In this document: positions 18,148 through 26,589 of the stretch, one piece after another
Layout of the letters: every line of letters starts with the position of its first letter
How positions within the stretch are numbered: position 1 is the stretch's first letter
NCBI GenBank assembly: GCA_013141415.1
Contig: JABFQY010000003.1
Span: 395,729 to 459,728 of the forward strand
DNA: 64,000 nucleotides
Reading direction: 5' to 3'
From: Kiritimatiellaceae bacterium
Lineage (GTDB): Bacteria > Verrucomicrobiota > Kiritimatiellia > Kiritimatiellales > Tichowtungiaceae
Position numbers and translations under genes: made by a program
Notes under the pieces: generated by a model
Databases searched by the model: none
The model's input: only the letters and a program-made list of their open reading frames with translations
What the model was told of the DNA's origin: nothing

Positions 18148-19404
18148 TTAAATCACCATCAAATCCGGCAATAAGGCCGTGGTTCCGTTGCTTGATGTCA
18201 CCTTCCGAAACGAAAGAGCAGGCGCCAGTTGACTCATATCGAGAATCAATGGCGCAACCCCGTCAGGCCGAACAATTCCTTGTAACTCAACTTTAAACCC
18301 CAATAGTGTATCGACGGGATTAATGGCAAATTGAGTCCACGATTCAAGTCGACGGGTGCCAGCGGGATCAATCATACGATCCCGGTTGCCTAGCGGTGAG
18401 GTTCCTCCTCCGGGATGATGTAACGTGGCAGACTGAGCGAAGCCACTTAAGCCAGTGTCGTTCTCTATCATTTTAAAACGCTCGACCATCCCCGCATAAA
18501 TATCGCTCTCTCTCACACTCTCACGGTAAAGGTCGGCATACTCAACCGCAGCCTGTTGCAAAGCCCGATAAACATCCGCCTCACGATCCGACACCGACCC
18601 GCCCAGTTTCACCATCAAAGATTGCGACACGATATGTTCGGCATACCGCGCACCAACCACCAGTTTCATCCATTTTTCAGGACGAACCCGATACTGCGCT
18701 GAAGCGATCGGATGCAAATGGAGTTCCTGCCCGGCCAGCGCAATCAGAACCAGATTAGCATCCACACCCCGGGCGGCTAAATTATCCAGCAACAGACCGC
18801 GCACCATCAGTCCGTTCATGCCCTCTCTGAGTTGCCCGGCCGTCTCTCCCAGCGCCTGCATCGCAGTCCCCGACAACCACTCCAGCTTTTTAAATGAGCT
18901 GCCTTCGAGCCCGCCCGGCAATGGGCGGACAATCCGATCCATCACGGCCAAATAATCTTTTGAATCGGCGGTTGCGGTCGATGCTGTCAGCGGAGGAACT
19001 GTCTCTGAAAAATTGAATTCAATTCCTGGAAAAAGTTTAAAGACCGATGGAATTTCGTCCTTCAGTCGAGGCATTTCAAACGTCTTTGAAACAACCGTTA
19101 TCTTGAACGAATCCGTGCTGGAAACCTGCACCAGCGCCTGAACCGGAGAAGCCGCACCCGGCGCAATATCACCCAATTGATGTTTCAGCCCCGTCAACCA
19201 GCGCATGGCGCCCTCGCTGGAAAAAACGACGGCGGCGTATCCGCAGTCTGCCAGCACACCAGCCAGATGCCGCAACTTCAGGCGAAGTTCTCCAGCGGTT
19301 GTCACAGGCGGAGGACTTGATTTCCCTGACCCCGCCTGACAAGAGAAAATAGCCGGTCCGGCATCTTCCGGTTCTCTCTTTAATTTTACGTCTGTGTTGA
19401 TCAT
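18148..19404 (-). CDS. M24-peptidase-like (creatinase/Xaa-Pro peptidase fold) protein, probably lacking metal ligands
   Basis: A 418-residue protein with an apparent creatinase-type N-terminal domain to about residue 170 (GYAAVVFSSEGAMRWLTG) and a pita-bread-like C-terminal domain. The region that should carry the two metal Asp residues reads KLVVGARYAEHIVSQS (about residues 245-260). The following His block reads LHHPGGGTSP, and the later Glu block reads FAINPVDTLLGFKVELQG. Most expected ligands therefore look missing. The start at 19404 follows AAAGGT; its stop is 20 bp from the RpiB-like gene. It may be a binding or regulatory protein, or an enzyme with changed chemistry, inside the sugar operon. 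Family assignment is by overall pattern and is moderate. Confidence 0.6.
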   Translation of the reverse strand: MINTDVKLKREPEDAGPAIFSCQAGSGKSSPPPVTTAGELRLKLRHLAGVLADCGYAAVVFSSEGAMRWLTGLKHQLGDIAPGAASPVQALVQVSSTDSFKITVVSKTFEMPRLKDEIPSVFKLFPGIEFNFSETVPPLTASTATADSKDYLAVMDRIVRPLPGGLEGSSFKKLEWLSGTAMQALGETAGQLREGMNGLMVRGLLLDNLAARGVDANLVLIALAGQELHLHPIASAQYRVRPEKWMKLVVGARYAEHIVSQSLMVKLGGSVSDREADVYRALQQAAVEYADLYRESVRESDIYAGMVERFKMIENDTGLSGFAQSATLHHPGGGTSPLGNRDRMIDPAGTRRLESWTQFAINPVDTLLGFKVELQGIVRPDGVAPLILDMSQLAPALSFRKVTSSNGTTALLPDLMVI

Positions 19405-19417
19405 TTTTTTACCTTTT

Positions 19418-20167
19418 TTATAACGAAGACACCATCGCACTGATTCCTGTGGCCAGCAGACAGACACAGGTCAAACAATAGAGCCGCTTTCTTGACATGC
19501 GATGGCCAAGAGCCAACCCGATCCGGCCTCCACAGTAAATCACCGGCGCAAAAGCCAGTCCGGTCAACACCGACATCCACAGCGGACCGAACCCCGGCAG
19601 TACAAACATCATTCCAATCATAATTGGAATGAATGTCAGAAACGTTGCGAAGTAAAATCCCCGGATTTTTTCAGGCGGCCAGTCGTGCGCCATCACCCAA
19701 AGCACCAAAGGCGGCCCACCCATCCCGACCATTCCGGCGAGCAAACCGCTGGCCGAGAAAGCCGTCGCCGTATATCCCCAATGGATTTTATCAACCGGCT
19801 TCGGTTTCCAGACAGCCTGAATACCCACCAGCAGGCAAATAATCGCGCCTACTGTGAAGCGAATGTACCGGGAATCGAGCGTGATCAGCTTCTTCAAAAT
19901 CAACAGCCCGGCGAGTAGCCACACAACGCGCAACCCCGTGGCTATCCAGGCCTGCCTCCAGGGAATGGATGCATAAAGACAGCGTACTCCGAAAAAAGAC
20001 TGAATGAGGGATCCAACCGCAACCATCACGATGACCTGTTGAAGAGGAATGCCTAACCAGACCAGCAGAGGCGTGGCTAACAACGCATAGCCGAACCCGA
20101 CAGAGCCCTGCACCACGGCCGCAGCTCCCAGCACACATCCTGACAAAATGACGGTTATAAGACTCAT
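19418..20167 (-). CDS. TauE/SafE (TSUP) family anion exporter, copy 2 of the operon
   Basis: A 249-residue integral membrane protein with about eight helices and the internal repeat of the family. It has VVQGSVGFGYALLATPLL in the first half and GLLAGMVGMGGPPLVLW in the second. Characterised members export sulfite or small organosulfonates such as sulfoacetate. AGG lies just before the ATG at 20167. It comes between the transketolase C half, 80 bp upstream, and the M24-like gene, 13 bp downstream. It is clearly different in sequence from the other TauE/SafE protein of this operon, so the two may export different compounds. Confidence 0.85.
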   Translation of the reverse strand: MSLITVILSGCVLGAAAVVQGSVGFGYALLATPLLVWLGIPLQQVIVMVAVGSLIQSFFGVRCLYASIPWRQAWIATGLRVVWLLAGLLILKKLITLDSRYIRFTVGAIICLLVGIQAVWKPKPVDKIHWGYTATAFSASGLLAGMVGMGGPPLVLWVMAHDWPPEKIRGFYFATFLTFIPIMIGMMFVLPGFGPLWMSVLTGLAFAPVIYCGGRIGLALGHRMSRKRLYCLTCVCLLATGISAMVSSL

Positions 20168-20247
20168 AAACCTGATTTCTTTTCATTGTAATACGGCCGG
20201 ACGCTCGTTTAGAGCGCCGTCCGGCATGATTACAGGAAATCGCAATT

Positions 20248-21198
20248 TCATTTTTTTGCTTTGGCCATTTCCCTGCAGGCTTTAGCAATATGTGCAGGGC
20301 CGAATTCGTGTTTATCAAACAGATATTGTTCTGTAGCGACCTCACCGAACTGGTCAGGGATGCCAAGACGTTTAACTTTTGTCGGACAAACTTCGCTCAA
20401 TATTTCACAAACCGCACCGCCGAGGCCGCCGATAATATGCTGATTTTCAACCGTTACAACCGCACCGGTTTTTTTTGCAGACCGAATCAACGTGCCTTCA
20501 TCAAAGGGCTTTACGGAACCGTAATGCAGCAATTCAACCGAAATACCTTCTGCTTTCAGCTGCTCAGCAACTTCAACAGCAAACTGCGTCATATAGCCGG
20601 TCGAAACCAGTGTGACATCCGTTCCTGTGCGCAGTACCACAGCACGCTCCGGATCAAAGACATAGTTTTCATCAAAAACTTTTTTAACCTGCGAGCGAAC
20701 CAACTGCATATAGACCGGCTGCTTAGAAGCCGCCATATGATACATCATCGCACGCAACTCATAGACATCGCAGGGGCTGTACACATGCAGGTTCGGCATC
20801 ACTCGCATCGTCGCTAAATCCTGAAAATCCATGTGTGTTCCCCCGTTGGGGCCCTGCGTGATTCCCGTGGCCGTTCCGACAATTTTTACGTTCGTGTTGG
20901 CATATGCCACACTGAGATAAATCTGGTCGTAAACTCGGCGTGAGGCGAAACAGGAAAAGCTCGCACAAAAAGGGATTTTCCCCTCAATTGCCAAACCCGC
21001 TCCGACACCGATCATATTCGCTTCGGCGACACCGGCATTTACATGATTTTTCGGATGAGCCGCAATAACCGCCGGATTGGTGCCGGAGGCTTTTCCTAAA
21101 TCCGCCTCAAGACACATCACATCAGGATTTTTATCCATCAGCTCGTTCAACACCGCAGCATATACCGCCCGCATTTCCATTTTATGCAAATCACTCAT
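20248..21198 (-). CDS. Transketolase, C-terminal subunit
   Basis: A 316-residue protein holding the pyrimidine-binding and C-terminal domains of a split transketolase. The cofactor-activating Glu lies in NAGVAEANMIG near residue 58, followed by FASRRVYDQIYLSVAYANTN and a C-terminal regulatory domain with VVTVENQHIIGGLGGAV. GGAGAAAATAA precedes the ATG. It starts 24 bp after the N-terminal subunit gene, as expected for a heteromeric enzyme. It would transfer a two-carbon unit from a ketose to an aldose using thiamine diphosphate. Split pairs serve the pentose phosphate pathway in many bacteria and archaea, and one (SqwGH) serves sulfoglycolysis. Confidence 0.92.
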   Translation of the reverse strand: MSDLHKMEMRAVYAAVLNELMDKNPDVMCLEADLGKASGTNPAVIAAHPKNHVNAGVAEANMIGVGAGLAIEGKIPFCASFSCFASRRVYDQIYLSVAYANTNVKIVGTATGITQGPNGGTHMDFQDLATMRVMPNLHVYSPCDVYELRAMMYHMAASKQPVYMQLVRSQVKKVFDENYVFDPERAVVLRTGTDVTLVSTGYMTQFAVEVAEQLKAEGISVELLHYGSVKPFDEGTLIRSAKKTGAVVTVENQHIIGGLGGAVCEILSEVCPTKVKRLGIPDQFGEVATEQYLFDKHEFGPAHIAKACREMAKAKK

Positions 21199-21222
21199 TT
21201 ATTTTCTCCGTATAATTTCTTT

Positions 21223-22071
21223 TTAATAAGGAAGTTTGACGTCCTGTACCGCAAGGGATTCTAAATAGCGGTCGTGCGAAGCGCGATCGGGCACCCTGAT
21301 GTTGTGACTCCCCGCAGTGTTTTCAACCAGCGGACACCCCTTCGCTTTAATCGTGTGGGCAATTACCATGACAGGTTTGCCTTTCACGGCTTTGGCCTTG
21401 GAAAGTTTGCTGTAAATGTCATCCCAATCATGCCCATCCATTTCAAACACTTCCCATCCAAAGGCTCGCCATTTGTCTGCAAGCGGTTCAAGACCGAGTA
21501 CTTCATCGGTAGAGCCGTCGATCTGAAATTTATTGTAATCCGTAATGGCGATCAGGTTGTCCAGCCGGTGATGTGCAGCGAACATGGCTGCTTCCCAGTT
21601 CTGGCCCTCGTTACTTTCGCCGTCGCCAATTATGCAAAACACATGGTGCAACTGCTCATTCGTCTTCGCTGCCTTCGCCATTCCGCAAGCAACCGAAAGT
21701 CCCTGCCCCAAAGAGCCGGTTGTTGCGTCTATACCGGGAACGCTGCGGGCATCCGCATGACTCGGCAGTCTGGTGCCGTCGGCATTAAGCGTGCCAAGCC
21801 AAGCCGCTGGAAAAAATCCTTTATAAGCAAGCGCGACATAAAGCACCGGCGCGGCATGTCCCTTTGACAATACAAGCCGATCTCGACCGGGAGCCGCCGG
21901 ATTCGAAGGATCGACACGCATGACCCGGTAGTACAAAGTATGCAGAATTTCTACAAGGCTGAGCGCCCCGCCAATATGCCCCGATCCCGCTCGGCAGATC
22001 ATATCAGTAATTATATAACGCCATTCCGCCGCCATGCGCTCTGCTTTACACTGATCAAATTCTTCACTCAC
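21223..22071 (-). CDS. Transketolase, N-terminal (thiamine-diphosphate) subunit
   Basis: A 282-residue protein with the thiamine diphosphate motif GDGESNEGQNWEAAM ending in LDNLIAITDYN at about residues 148-180, plus CRAGSGHIGGALS and SKGHAAPVLY near the N-terminus. The start is a GTG at 22071 with AAGGAG six to seven bases upstream; an ATG two bases earlier is out of frame and reads straight into a stop. It is paired with the C-terminal half directly downstream. It comes 13 bp after the first TauE/SafE gene. Together the halves make a full transketolase; the acceptor and donor sugars are not shown by sequence. Confidence 0.92.
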   Translation of the reverse strand: MSEEFDQCKAERMAAEWRYIITDMICRAGSGHIGGALSLVEILHTLYYRVMRVDPSNPAAPGRDRLVLSKGHAAPVLYVALAYKGFFPAAWLGTLNADGTRLPSHADARSVPGIDATTGSLGQGLSVACGMAKAAKTNEQLHHVFCIIGDGESNEGQNWEAAMFAAHHRLDNLIAITDYNKFQIDGSTDEVLGLEPLADKWRAFGWEVFEMDGHDWDDIYSKLSKAKAVKGKPVMVIAHTIKAKGCPLVENTAGSHNIRVPDRASHDRYLESLAVQDVKLPY

Positions 22072-22084
22072 ATTCTTCTCCTTA

Positions 22085-22849
22085 TTATTTGCCCATTACT
22101 AACCCATAAAAAACAGCCGTTCCTGCCAGAAACAGCACCCCATATACCATCATCCGAAACAATCGTTCATTCACCCGGTGATGAAGCCAGTCGCCCACGG
22201 CGATCCCGGCAACAAGAAAAGGAAGTGCTGCCGTGATGGCTTTCATGATCTGAGGATTCCAAACCCCGCCAATCACAGTCCATTTGACAATCAGAATGGT
22301 ATTTAAAACCGTCCACAGCAGGCAAAGCGTAACCCGGAACAAGGACTTATCGGGCAACGCCCGGCCTGCATAAATAACAACAAAAGGGCCGCCGGTGCCA
22401 AAGGCTCCATGAATCACCCCGCCAGTCAAAAGCACCAGCCTCATCCAGACAGAGCGCGTGTCTTTTGCAACCAGCAGTTTGTGACCAGCGCGCCATGTTT
22501 TGACAAATCCTCGGAACCCGACCCCCACCATAAAAGTCGCAAGTAATGCTTTAAGTCCTGTTTCCGGCAACTTATCGAACAGTAGCATACCGATCGGCAA
22601 TCCGATGGCGGCATGCAGAACGATAAACAGAAAGGGCTTCCATTGAATATGCCGCCACGACCTCGCCACGATGTAAATAGCCAGAAGCCAACCCAGCACA
22701 ACTAGAACCGGCACAGCCGTATGAAGACCCAGCAAGGCCGCAGCGAAGGGCAAAGCCAGCACTGTACAGCCGAATCCTGTGACTCCCTCCAGCATATGCG
22801 TAAGGAACACCACCACCCCGAACAGTAAAATGGCAAGTAAAGGATCCAT
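22085..22849 (-). CDS. TauE/SafE (TSUP) family anion exporter, copy 1 of the operon
   Basis: A 254-residue membrane protein with repeated TSUP motifs: LEGVTGFGCTVLALP in the first half and GGVIHGAFGTGGPFVVIY in the second. The ATG shares its first base with the stop of the alcohol dehydrogenase gene (TGATG), so the two are translationally coupled. Members export sulfite and C2-C3 sulfonates. Coupling to an alcohol dehydrogenase suggests it exports the reduced product of that enzyme, for example isethionate or 2,3-dihydroxypropane sulfonate. That export role is an inference from context only. Confidence 0.85.
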   Translation of the reverse strand: MDPLLAILLFGVVVFLTHMLEGVTGFGCTVLALPFAAALLGLHTAVPVLVVLGWLLAIYIVARSWRHIQWKPFLFIVLHAAIGLPIGMLLFDKLPETGLKALLATFMVGVGFRGFVKTWRAGHKLLVAKDTRSVWMRLVLLTGGVIHGAFGTGGPFVVIYAGRALPDKSLFRVTLCLLWTVLNTILIVKWTVIGGVWNPQIMKAITAALPFLVAGIAVGDWLHHRVNERLFRMMVYGVLFLAGTAVFYGLVMGK

Positions 22850-23970
22850 CAGACGGCCAGCTCCTCATACATCTGAAATAAAATCTGCGCAGTCACCGGA
22901 ACCGGATTATTATTCATCAACGGATGAAAACTCTCCTCGACCAGCCGAGAAACCTCTGCCTTCGGGATCCCGGCGTCTTTCAGAGTGCATGGCAACCCGC
23001 CGTTCACTTTGAGATTGCGAATGACGGCAGACATTTCTTCAATGGAAAAAAATCCGCAATACCGGGCAAACGCTTCCATCCGTCCGTCCATAGCTGGAGC
23101 ATTCAATTTCAGGGCAAATTCCAAGGTGAATGCACAAGCTGTCCCATGCGGCATATGGAACCGGTTTGACAATGGAAACGAACAGGCATGTACCATTGCA
23201 TTTTTCGGCAGCTGAAAAGCCATGCCGGCCAGCAGTGCGGCATAGGACATCGCCGCACGAGACTCTGCATTGGACGGGTCTGCGTACACCACAGGCAGGC
23301 TTTTGAATATCAGGCGGGCAGCTTCCATTGCCATTAGGTCGCAAATCGGCTGGTGATTTTTCGACCAATACCCTTCCATTGCATGCGACAAGGCATCCAG
23401 TCCGGTTGCAGCCGTTATTTTTAAGGGAAGCGAATAGGTCAGCTCCGGATCAATGAGGGCTAATCGCGGATAAAATGAATCAGAAGCAATCGGTCCCTTC
23501 ACACCCTTTTCCCGATCATCAAGCACCGCAAACGGTGTAACTTCGGAACCGGTACCAGCGGTTGTCGGCACGGCAATCAAAGGCACCCGATCCCGACCGA
23601 ACTTTTTCCCCTCTGTATGAAAGACCCTTACACTGGGTTCTTCGGTACAGGCCAAACAACAGGCCGCCTTTGCACAATCCAGCACACTGCCACCGCCTAC
23701 CGCAACCACGACGTCCGCATTGACTTCACGAATAACCCCGGCAAGCGCATCCACATTTGCCACCGTTGGATTCGGCTCCACATCAGTAAATACTGTACAG
23801 AGGCCGATTCTGTTCTTCATCTCTTTAAAAAAATCGAGCTCCGCCACTCCGGCATCTCCAACCAGAACAACCCGCTCCCCGCACTGCGCGACCACTGCGG
23901 TTATTTCCTCCCGTACACCAGAGCCGAACCGCACCCTGACCGGAAGTTTAAAATCCCACTGCTTCTGCAT
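22849..23970 (-). CDS. Iron-dependent (group III) alcohol dehydrogenase
   Basis: A 373-residue protein with the usual opening RVRFGSGVREE, the NAD site AVGGGSVLDCAKA near residue 95, PTTAGTGSEVTPFAV near residue 140, and the metal ligands in TGLDALSHAMEGYWS (Asp and His, about 190-200) and FHMPHGTACA (His, about 270). AAAAAGGA lies before the ATG. It is the first gene of the ten-gene operon and faces the ROK regulator across 115 bp. The family includes lactaldehyde reductase, butanol dehydrogenase and the sulfoacetaldehyde reductase SarD of Bilophila. In this operon it would regenerate NAD by reducing the terminal aldehyde, giving an alcohol to be exported. Confidence 0.88.
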   Translation of the reverse strand: MQKQWDFKLPVRVRFGSGVREEITAVVAQCGERVVLVGDAGVAELDFFKEMKNRIGLCTVFTDVEPNPTVANVDALAGVIREVNADVVVAVGGGSVLDCAKAACCLACTEEPSVRVFHTEGKKFGRDRVPLIAVPTTAGTGSEVTPFAVLDDREKGVKGPIASDSFYPRLALIDPELTYSLPLKITAATGLDALSHAMEGYWSKNHQPICDLMAMEAARLIFKSLPVVYADPSNAESRAAMSYAALLAGMAFQLPKNAMVHACSFPLSNRFHMPHGTACAFTLEFALKLNAPAMDGRMEAFARYCGFFSIEEMSAVIRNLKVNGGLPCTLKDAGIPKAEVSRLVEESFHPLMNNNPVPVTAQILFQMYEELAV

Positions 23971-23988
23971 AACGATCCTTTTTATTTA

Positions 23989-24035
23989 AAAAATAAATTA
24001 ATATCTCTTCAGACCCATCCGGTCAATTTATTTTT
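23989..24035. promoter_or_regulatory. Inverted repeat between operon and ROK gene, candidate operator
   Basis: Arms AAAAATAAATT (23989-23999) and AATTTATTTTT (24025-24035) are perfect inverted repeats of 11 bp, 25 bp apart, centred in the 115-bp divergent promoter region between the alcohol dehydrogenase and the ROK repressor. ROK repressors bind AT-rich inverted repeats next to their own genes. The arms are low-complexity A/T sequence, so chance similarity is possible. Confidence 0.4.
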
Positions 24036-24085
24036 ATTTTTTTTTGAATTAATTTGGCTCGCATCAAACAGACCGCTGGCATTAG

Positions 24086-25306
24086 ATGTGCGCTATGCGA
24101 AATGGCCTTATAGAAAAGAAACTTTTTATCATCGACTACATCCGGAGGTTTTCTCCGGTTCCCCGCCACATCATTTCGCAACGTTTCAACATGAATCCAG
24201 CCACCGTCGGCAACATAATGGAGCGGCTTATAAATGACGGCCTTGTCATGGAAACCCCACTCACTCCCCTCGAGGAACGCCGTACCGCAGGCCGCCCTCC
24301 GGTCGGCCTGAAAATAAACCCGCTCGCAGGTTATTTTATAGGGATTGATATTTATGACAGGCGACTGACAGCACTCCTTACCGATTTCGAATGTACCCCT
24401 GTCTGCGAATACCAAGCGACATTCAAACAGGGGGCTTCCGTCGACACGATCCTTAAAACACTCGAACAGTCCGTCCGTGCCCTTTTGAAAATATCAGGCA
24501 AGCCAAAAATTAAACTCAAAGGAATCGGCCTTGGCCTTCCGGGCCGCATCAACCTGACCGATGGAATTGCGGTCGAGTATTCCCGTATACCGAACTGGAA
24601 AAATATTGCCGTCGGGCCTTTCCTCCAAAAAGCATTCAACACACCCGTATTTATAGAACACAATAGCAACACGACAGCCCTTGCTACGGCCTGGCTTAGC
24701 TATCCGCACATATCCGGAGTTGTTGCAACCGTTCTGGTACGGACTGGAGTTTCTCTGGGCATCGTTCAAGACCGTCAAATCATCAATAGCGGCAGGTACA
24801 GCGCAGGAGAACTAGGCCATACCGTGATCAATTTTAACGGACCTACCTGCCGGTGCGGAAATAAAGGTTGCCTTGAAAACTACGTATCCGGGGCTGCCTT
24901 AAGCCGGATCGTGTTGGAAACAGCGGAAAAATACCCCGACTGGTCGGCCTCAAAAGTACTTAAAAAAAATACGATAGATGCCGATCTGATTTGGGAATTG
25001 GCCGCCGCCGGTGACCAACGAAGCCATGATATTCTCGAAACCATGTTTGGGCACCTCTGCATTGGAGTTGATACCGTTTTGAAGCTCTACGCCCCGGATG
25101 TCATTACAATTAATGGTATTTTTCACAAAGCCGCCCCCTTGCTGCTAAGCGCAATTGACCGGCTCTGTTCACACCCTCTGCGCAAACAAACCCGCATCTG
25201 TATTGAGCCGTACGACTTAAAAAACAGTGCCCTGGGGGCTGCTATCCTCGCAGCAACCTACACCTGCAATCCTGTTCACAATCTTCCCGGCCGACACGCC
25301 GTATAA
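24086..25306 (+). CDS. ROK-family transcriptional repressor
   Basis: A 406-residue NagC/XylR(Bacillus)-type protein with an N-terminal winged helix-turn-helix (FNMNPATVGNIMERLINDG, about residues 35-53) and a ROK sugar-kinase-like domain. The zinc site GPTCRCGNKGCLE is at about residues 250-263 and the EHNSNTTALATAW segment near residue 190. It should sense a sugar or sugar derivative and repress the divergent ten-gene operon. The start is uncertain: ATGs at 24086 and 24095 both lack a good ribosome site. It is followed at once by a transposase relic. Confidence 0.88.
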   Translation: MCAMRNGLIEKKLFIIDYIRRFSPVPRHIISQRFNMNPATVGNIMERLINDGLVMETPLTPLEERRTAGRPPVGLKINPLAGYFIGIDIYDRRLTALLTDFECTPVCEYQATFKQGASVDTILKTLEQSVRALLKISGKPKIKLKGIGLGLPGRINLTDGIAVEYSRIPNWKNIAVGPFLQKAFNTPVFIEHNSNTTALATAWLSYPHISGVVATVLVRTGVSLGIVQDRQIINSGRYSAGELGHTVINFNGPTCRCGNKGCLENYVSGAALSRIVLETAEKYPDWSASKVLKKNTIDADLIWELAAAGDQRSHDILETMFGHLCIGVDTVLKLYAPDVITINGIFHKAAPLLLSAIDRLCSHPLRKQTRICIEPYDLKNSALGAAILAATYTCNPVHNLPGRHAV

Positions 25307-25329
25307 AAAAGACCACTATGCATTTCTTC

Positions 25330-25469
25330 CTCGCTGAGGCGCGGCATCTGATAGAAAACTTTTTCTGCTGACTCAAACAGTTCCGTGTGATTGCAACGCG
25401 TTATGACAAAACCGCCCGCAACTTCTGGCAGCAATCCATCTGGTGTCTGCCGTCATCTGGCTTGATTGA
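25330..25469 (+). pseudogene. Relic of an IS5-type transposase C-terminus
   Basis: Translating from 25330 gives LAEARHLIENFFC, an in-frame TGA, then LKQFRVIATRYDKTARNF, which is the familiar C-terminal end of IS5/IS427-group transposases. After about 25419 the match continues only in another frame as LAAIHLVSAVIWLD followed by a stop at 25469. There is thus one nonsense change and one frameshift, and nothing upstream of the fragment remains because the ROK gene ends at 25306. No terminal inverted repeats are seen. It is a decayed remnant, not a mobile element. Confidence 0.8.
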
Positions 25470-25478
25470 TGACACGCC

Positions 25479-26510
25479 CTAATGCAGTTCGCGTACCGCG
25501 CGAATCATAGCCAGATAGTTTTCCACCGGAACATATTCAGGAATACTGTTGCCTGTGCCGAGCGCATAACCGCCGCGCTTCGAAGTCTGTGCAACGATGG
25601 CCTTCGCCCGCTCATACACAGCTTCCGGCATTGACCGGCAAACAAAATCCAAATCCAGTCCGCCCAGAATGGCAATCCGGCTGCCGTACTTTTCATACGC
25701 TTGCTCTATCGGAAGAATGGCGTCTTCATAGGAGTGCTTTGCATCATATTTCATATCGTCGATAATATCATCCCAGACGGCTTCCAACTGGCCGCACGAA
25801 TGCAAAATCGCCGGACGCCCGGCCGCGTGCGCGGCGGCGGCAATTTTCTTATGCCACGGAAATACAAACCGGCGCAACTGCTCAGGACTGAAAAGCGTTT
25901 GTGAGCGGAAGCCCCAATCGTCGTTGGAAATAATGGCTCCAACCGTGTCGTATTTCAGGCATTTTTCATAATACCGCAGGAAACGGGATCCGACCTGATT
26001 AAAAATATCCGTCGCCAGCTCTTCATCTTCCATGATCATAAAACAGAGGTTTTCATAACCCACCAGGCTGGTTACATTTTCCAGCACGCCGCCCGGCCCC
26101 CAGGCGATCAGCTTCATGCCTTCCGGCATGAACGGTTCAATTTCGGCGAGCTGATCAAACACCACCTTATCGGGATCAGGCCACGCGTAGGCATCGAACG
26201 AGGCGCGATCAGAAATGATGCCTTCATTCATTGAACAGGAGGCCTTTGATTCCTTGTTGCTCATCTCAAACGCAAAGTCAGCAAACACGACCGGCGCATA
26301 ATCATAGCCCAGATTTTTGTAGGCAAGAATAGTGGTCAGCATCCCTTCCAGCTCTGGCGGGCAATCCGCCGGCAAAGAACCGCAAAACTGCTTGTAGAGC
26401 GGCCAGTTCATATAGAATTCAAACAGAGTCGGGCGGGATGGGCGCTTGTTCTGCAACACGGCACGAATATTATTAAAGTCAGGGCGCGGACAATACGTTT
26501 CAGTGGACAT
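25479..26510 (-). CDS. Uroporphyrinogen-decarboxylase-superfamily protein (URO-D paralog 1)
   Basis: A 343-residue TIM-barrel protein of the URO-D/MtaA superfamily. It has AWGPGGVLENVTSLVGYENL in the middle, SNDDWGFRSQTLFSPEQLRRF, the LHSCGQ motif near residue 240 and a TGNSIPEYVPVENYLAM end. The His-x-Cys-Gly motif is where methylcobalamin:CoM-type methyltransferases bind zinc. True heme-pathway HemE residues are not evident, and the gene is in a glycan-degradation region, so porphyrin synthesis is unlikely. AGGAGA lies upstream. It is divergent from another paralog, with a shared 193-bp promoter region. The reaction is unknown; methyl transfer is one possibility. Confidence 0.75.
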   Translation of the reverse strand: MSTETYCPRPDFNNIRAVLQNKRPSRPTLFEFYMNWPLYKQFCGSLPADCPPELEGMLTTILAYKNLGYDYAPVVFADFAFEMSNKESKASCSMNEGIISDRASFDAYAWPDPDKVVFDQLAEIEPFMPEGMKLIAWGPGGVLENVTSLVGYENLCFMIMEDEELATDIFNQVGSRFLRYYEKCLKYDTVGAIISNDDWGFRSQTLFSPEQLRRFVFPWHKKIAAAAHAAGRPAILHSCGQLEAVWDDIIDDMKYDAKHSYEDAILPIEQAYEKYGSRIAILGGLDLDFVCRSMPEAVYERAKAIVAQTSKRGGYALGTGNSIPEYVPVENYLAMIRAVRELH

Positions 26511-26589
26511 AGATTCTCCTCTACTGTTTTCAAAAGGCTATAGCTCCGCATTTTGACCGTCTATATGCTTTTGCAAATTAAACTTAATA

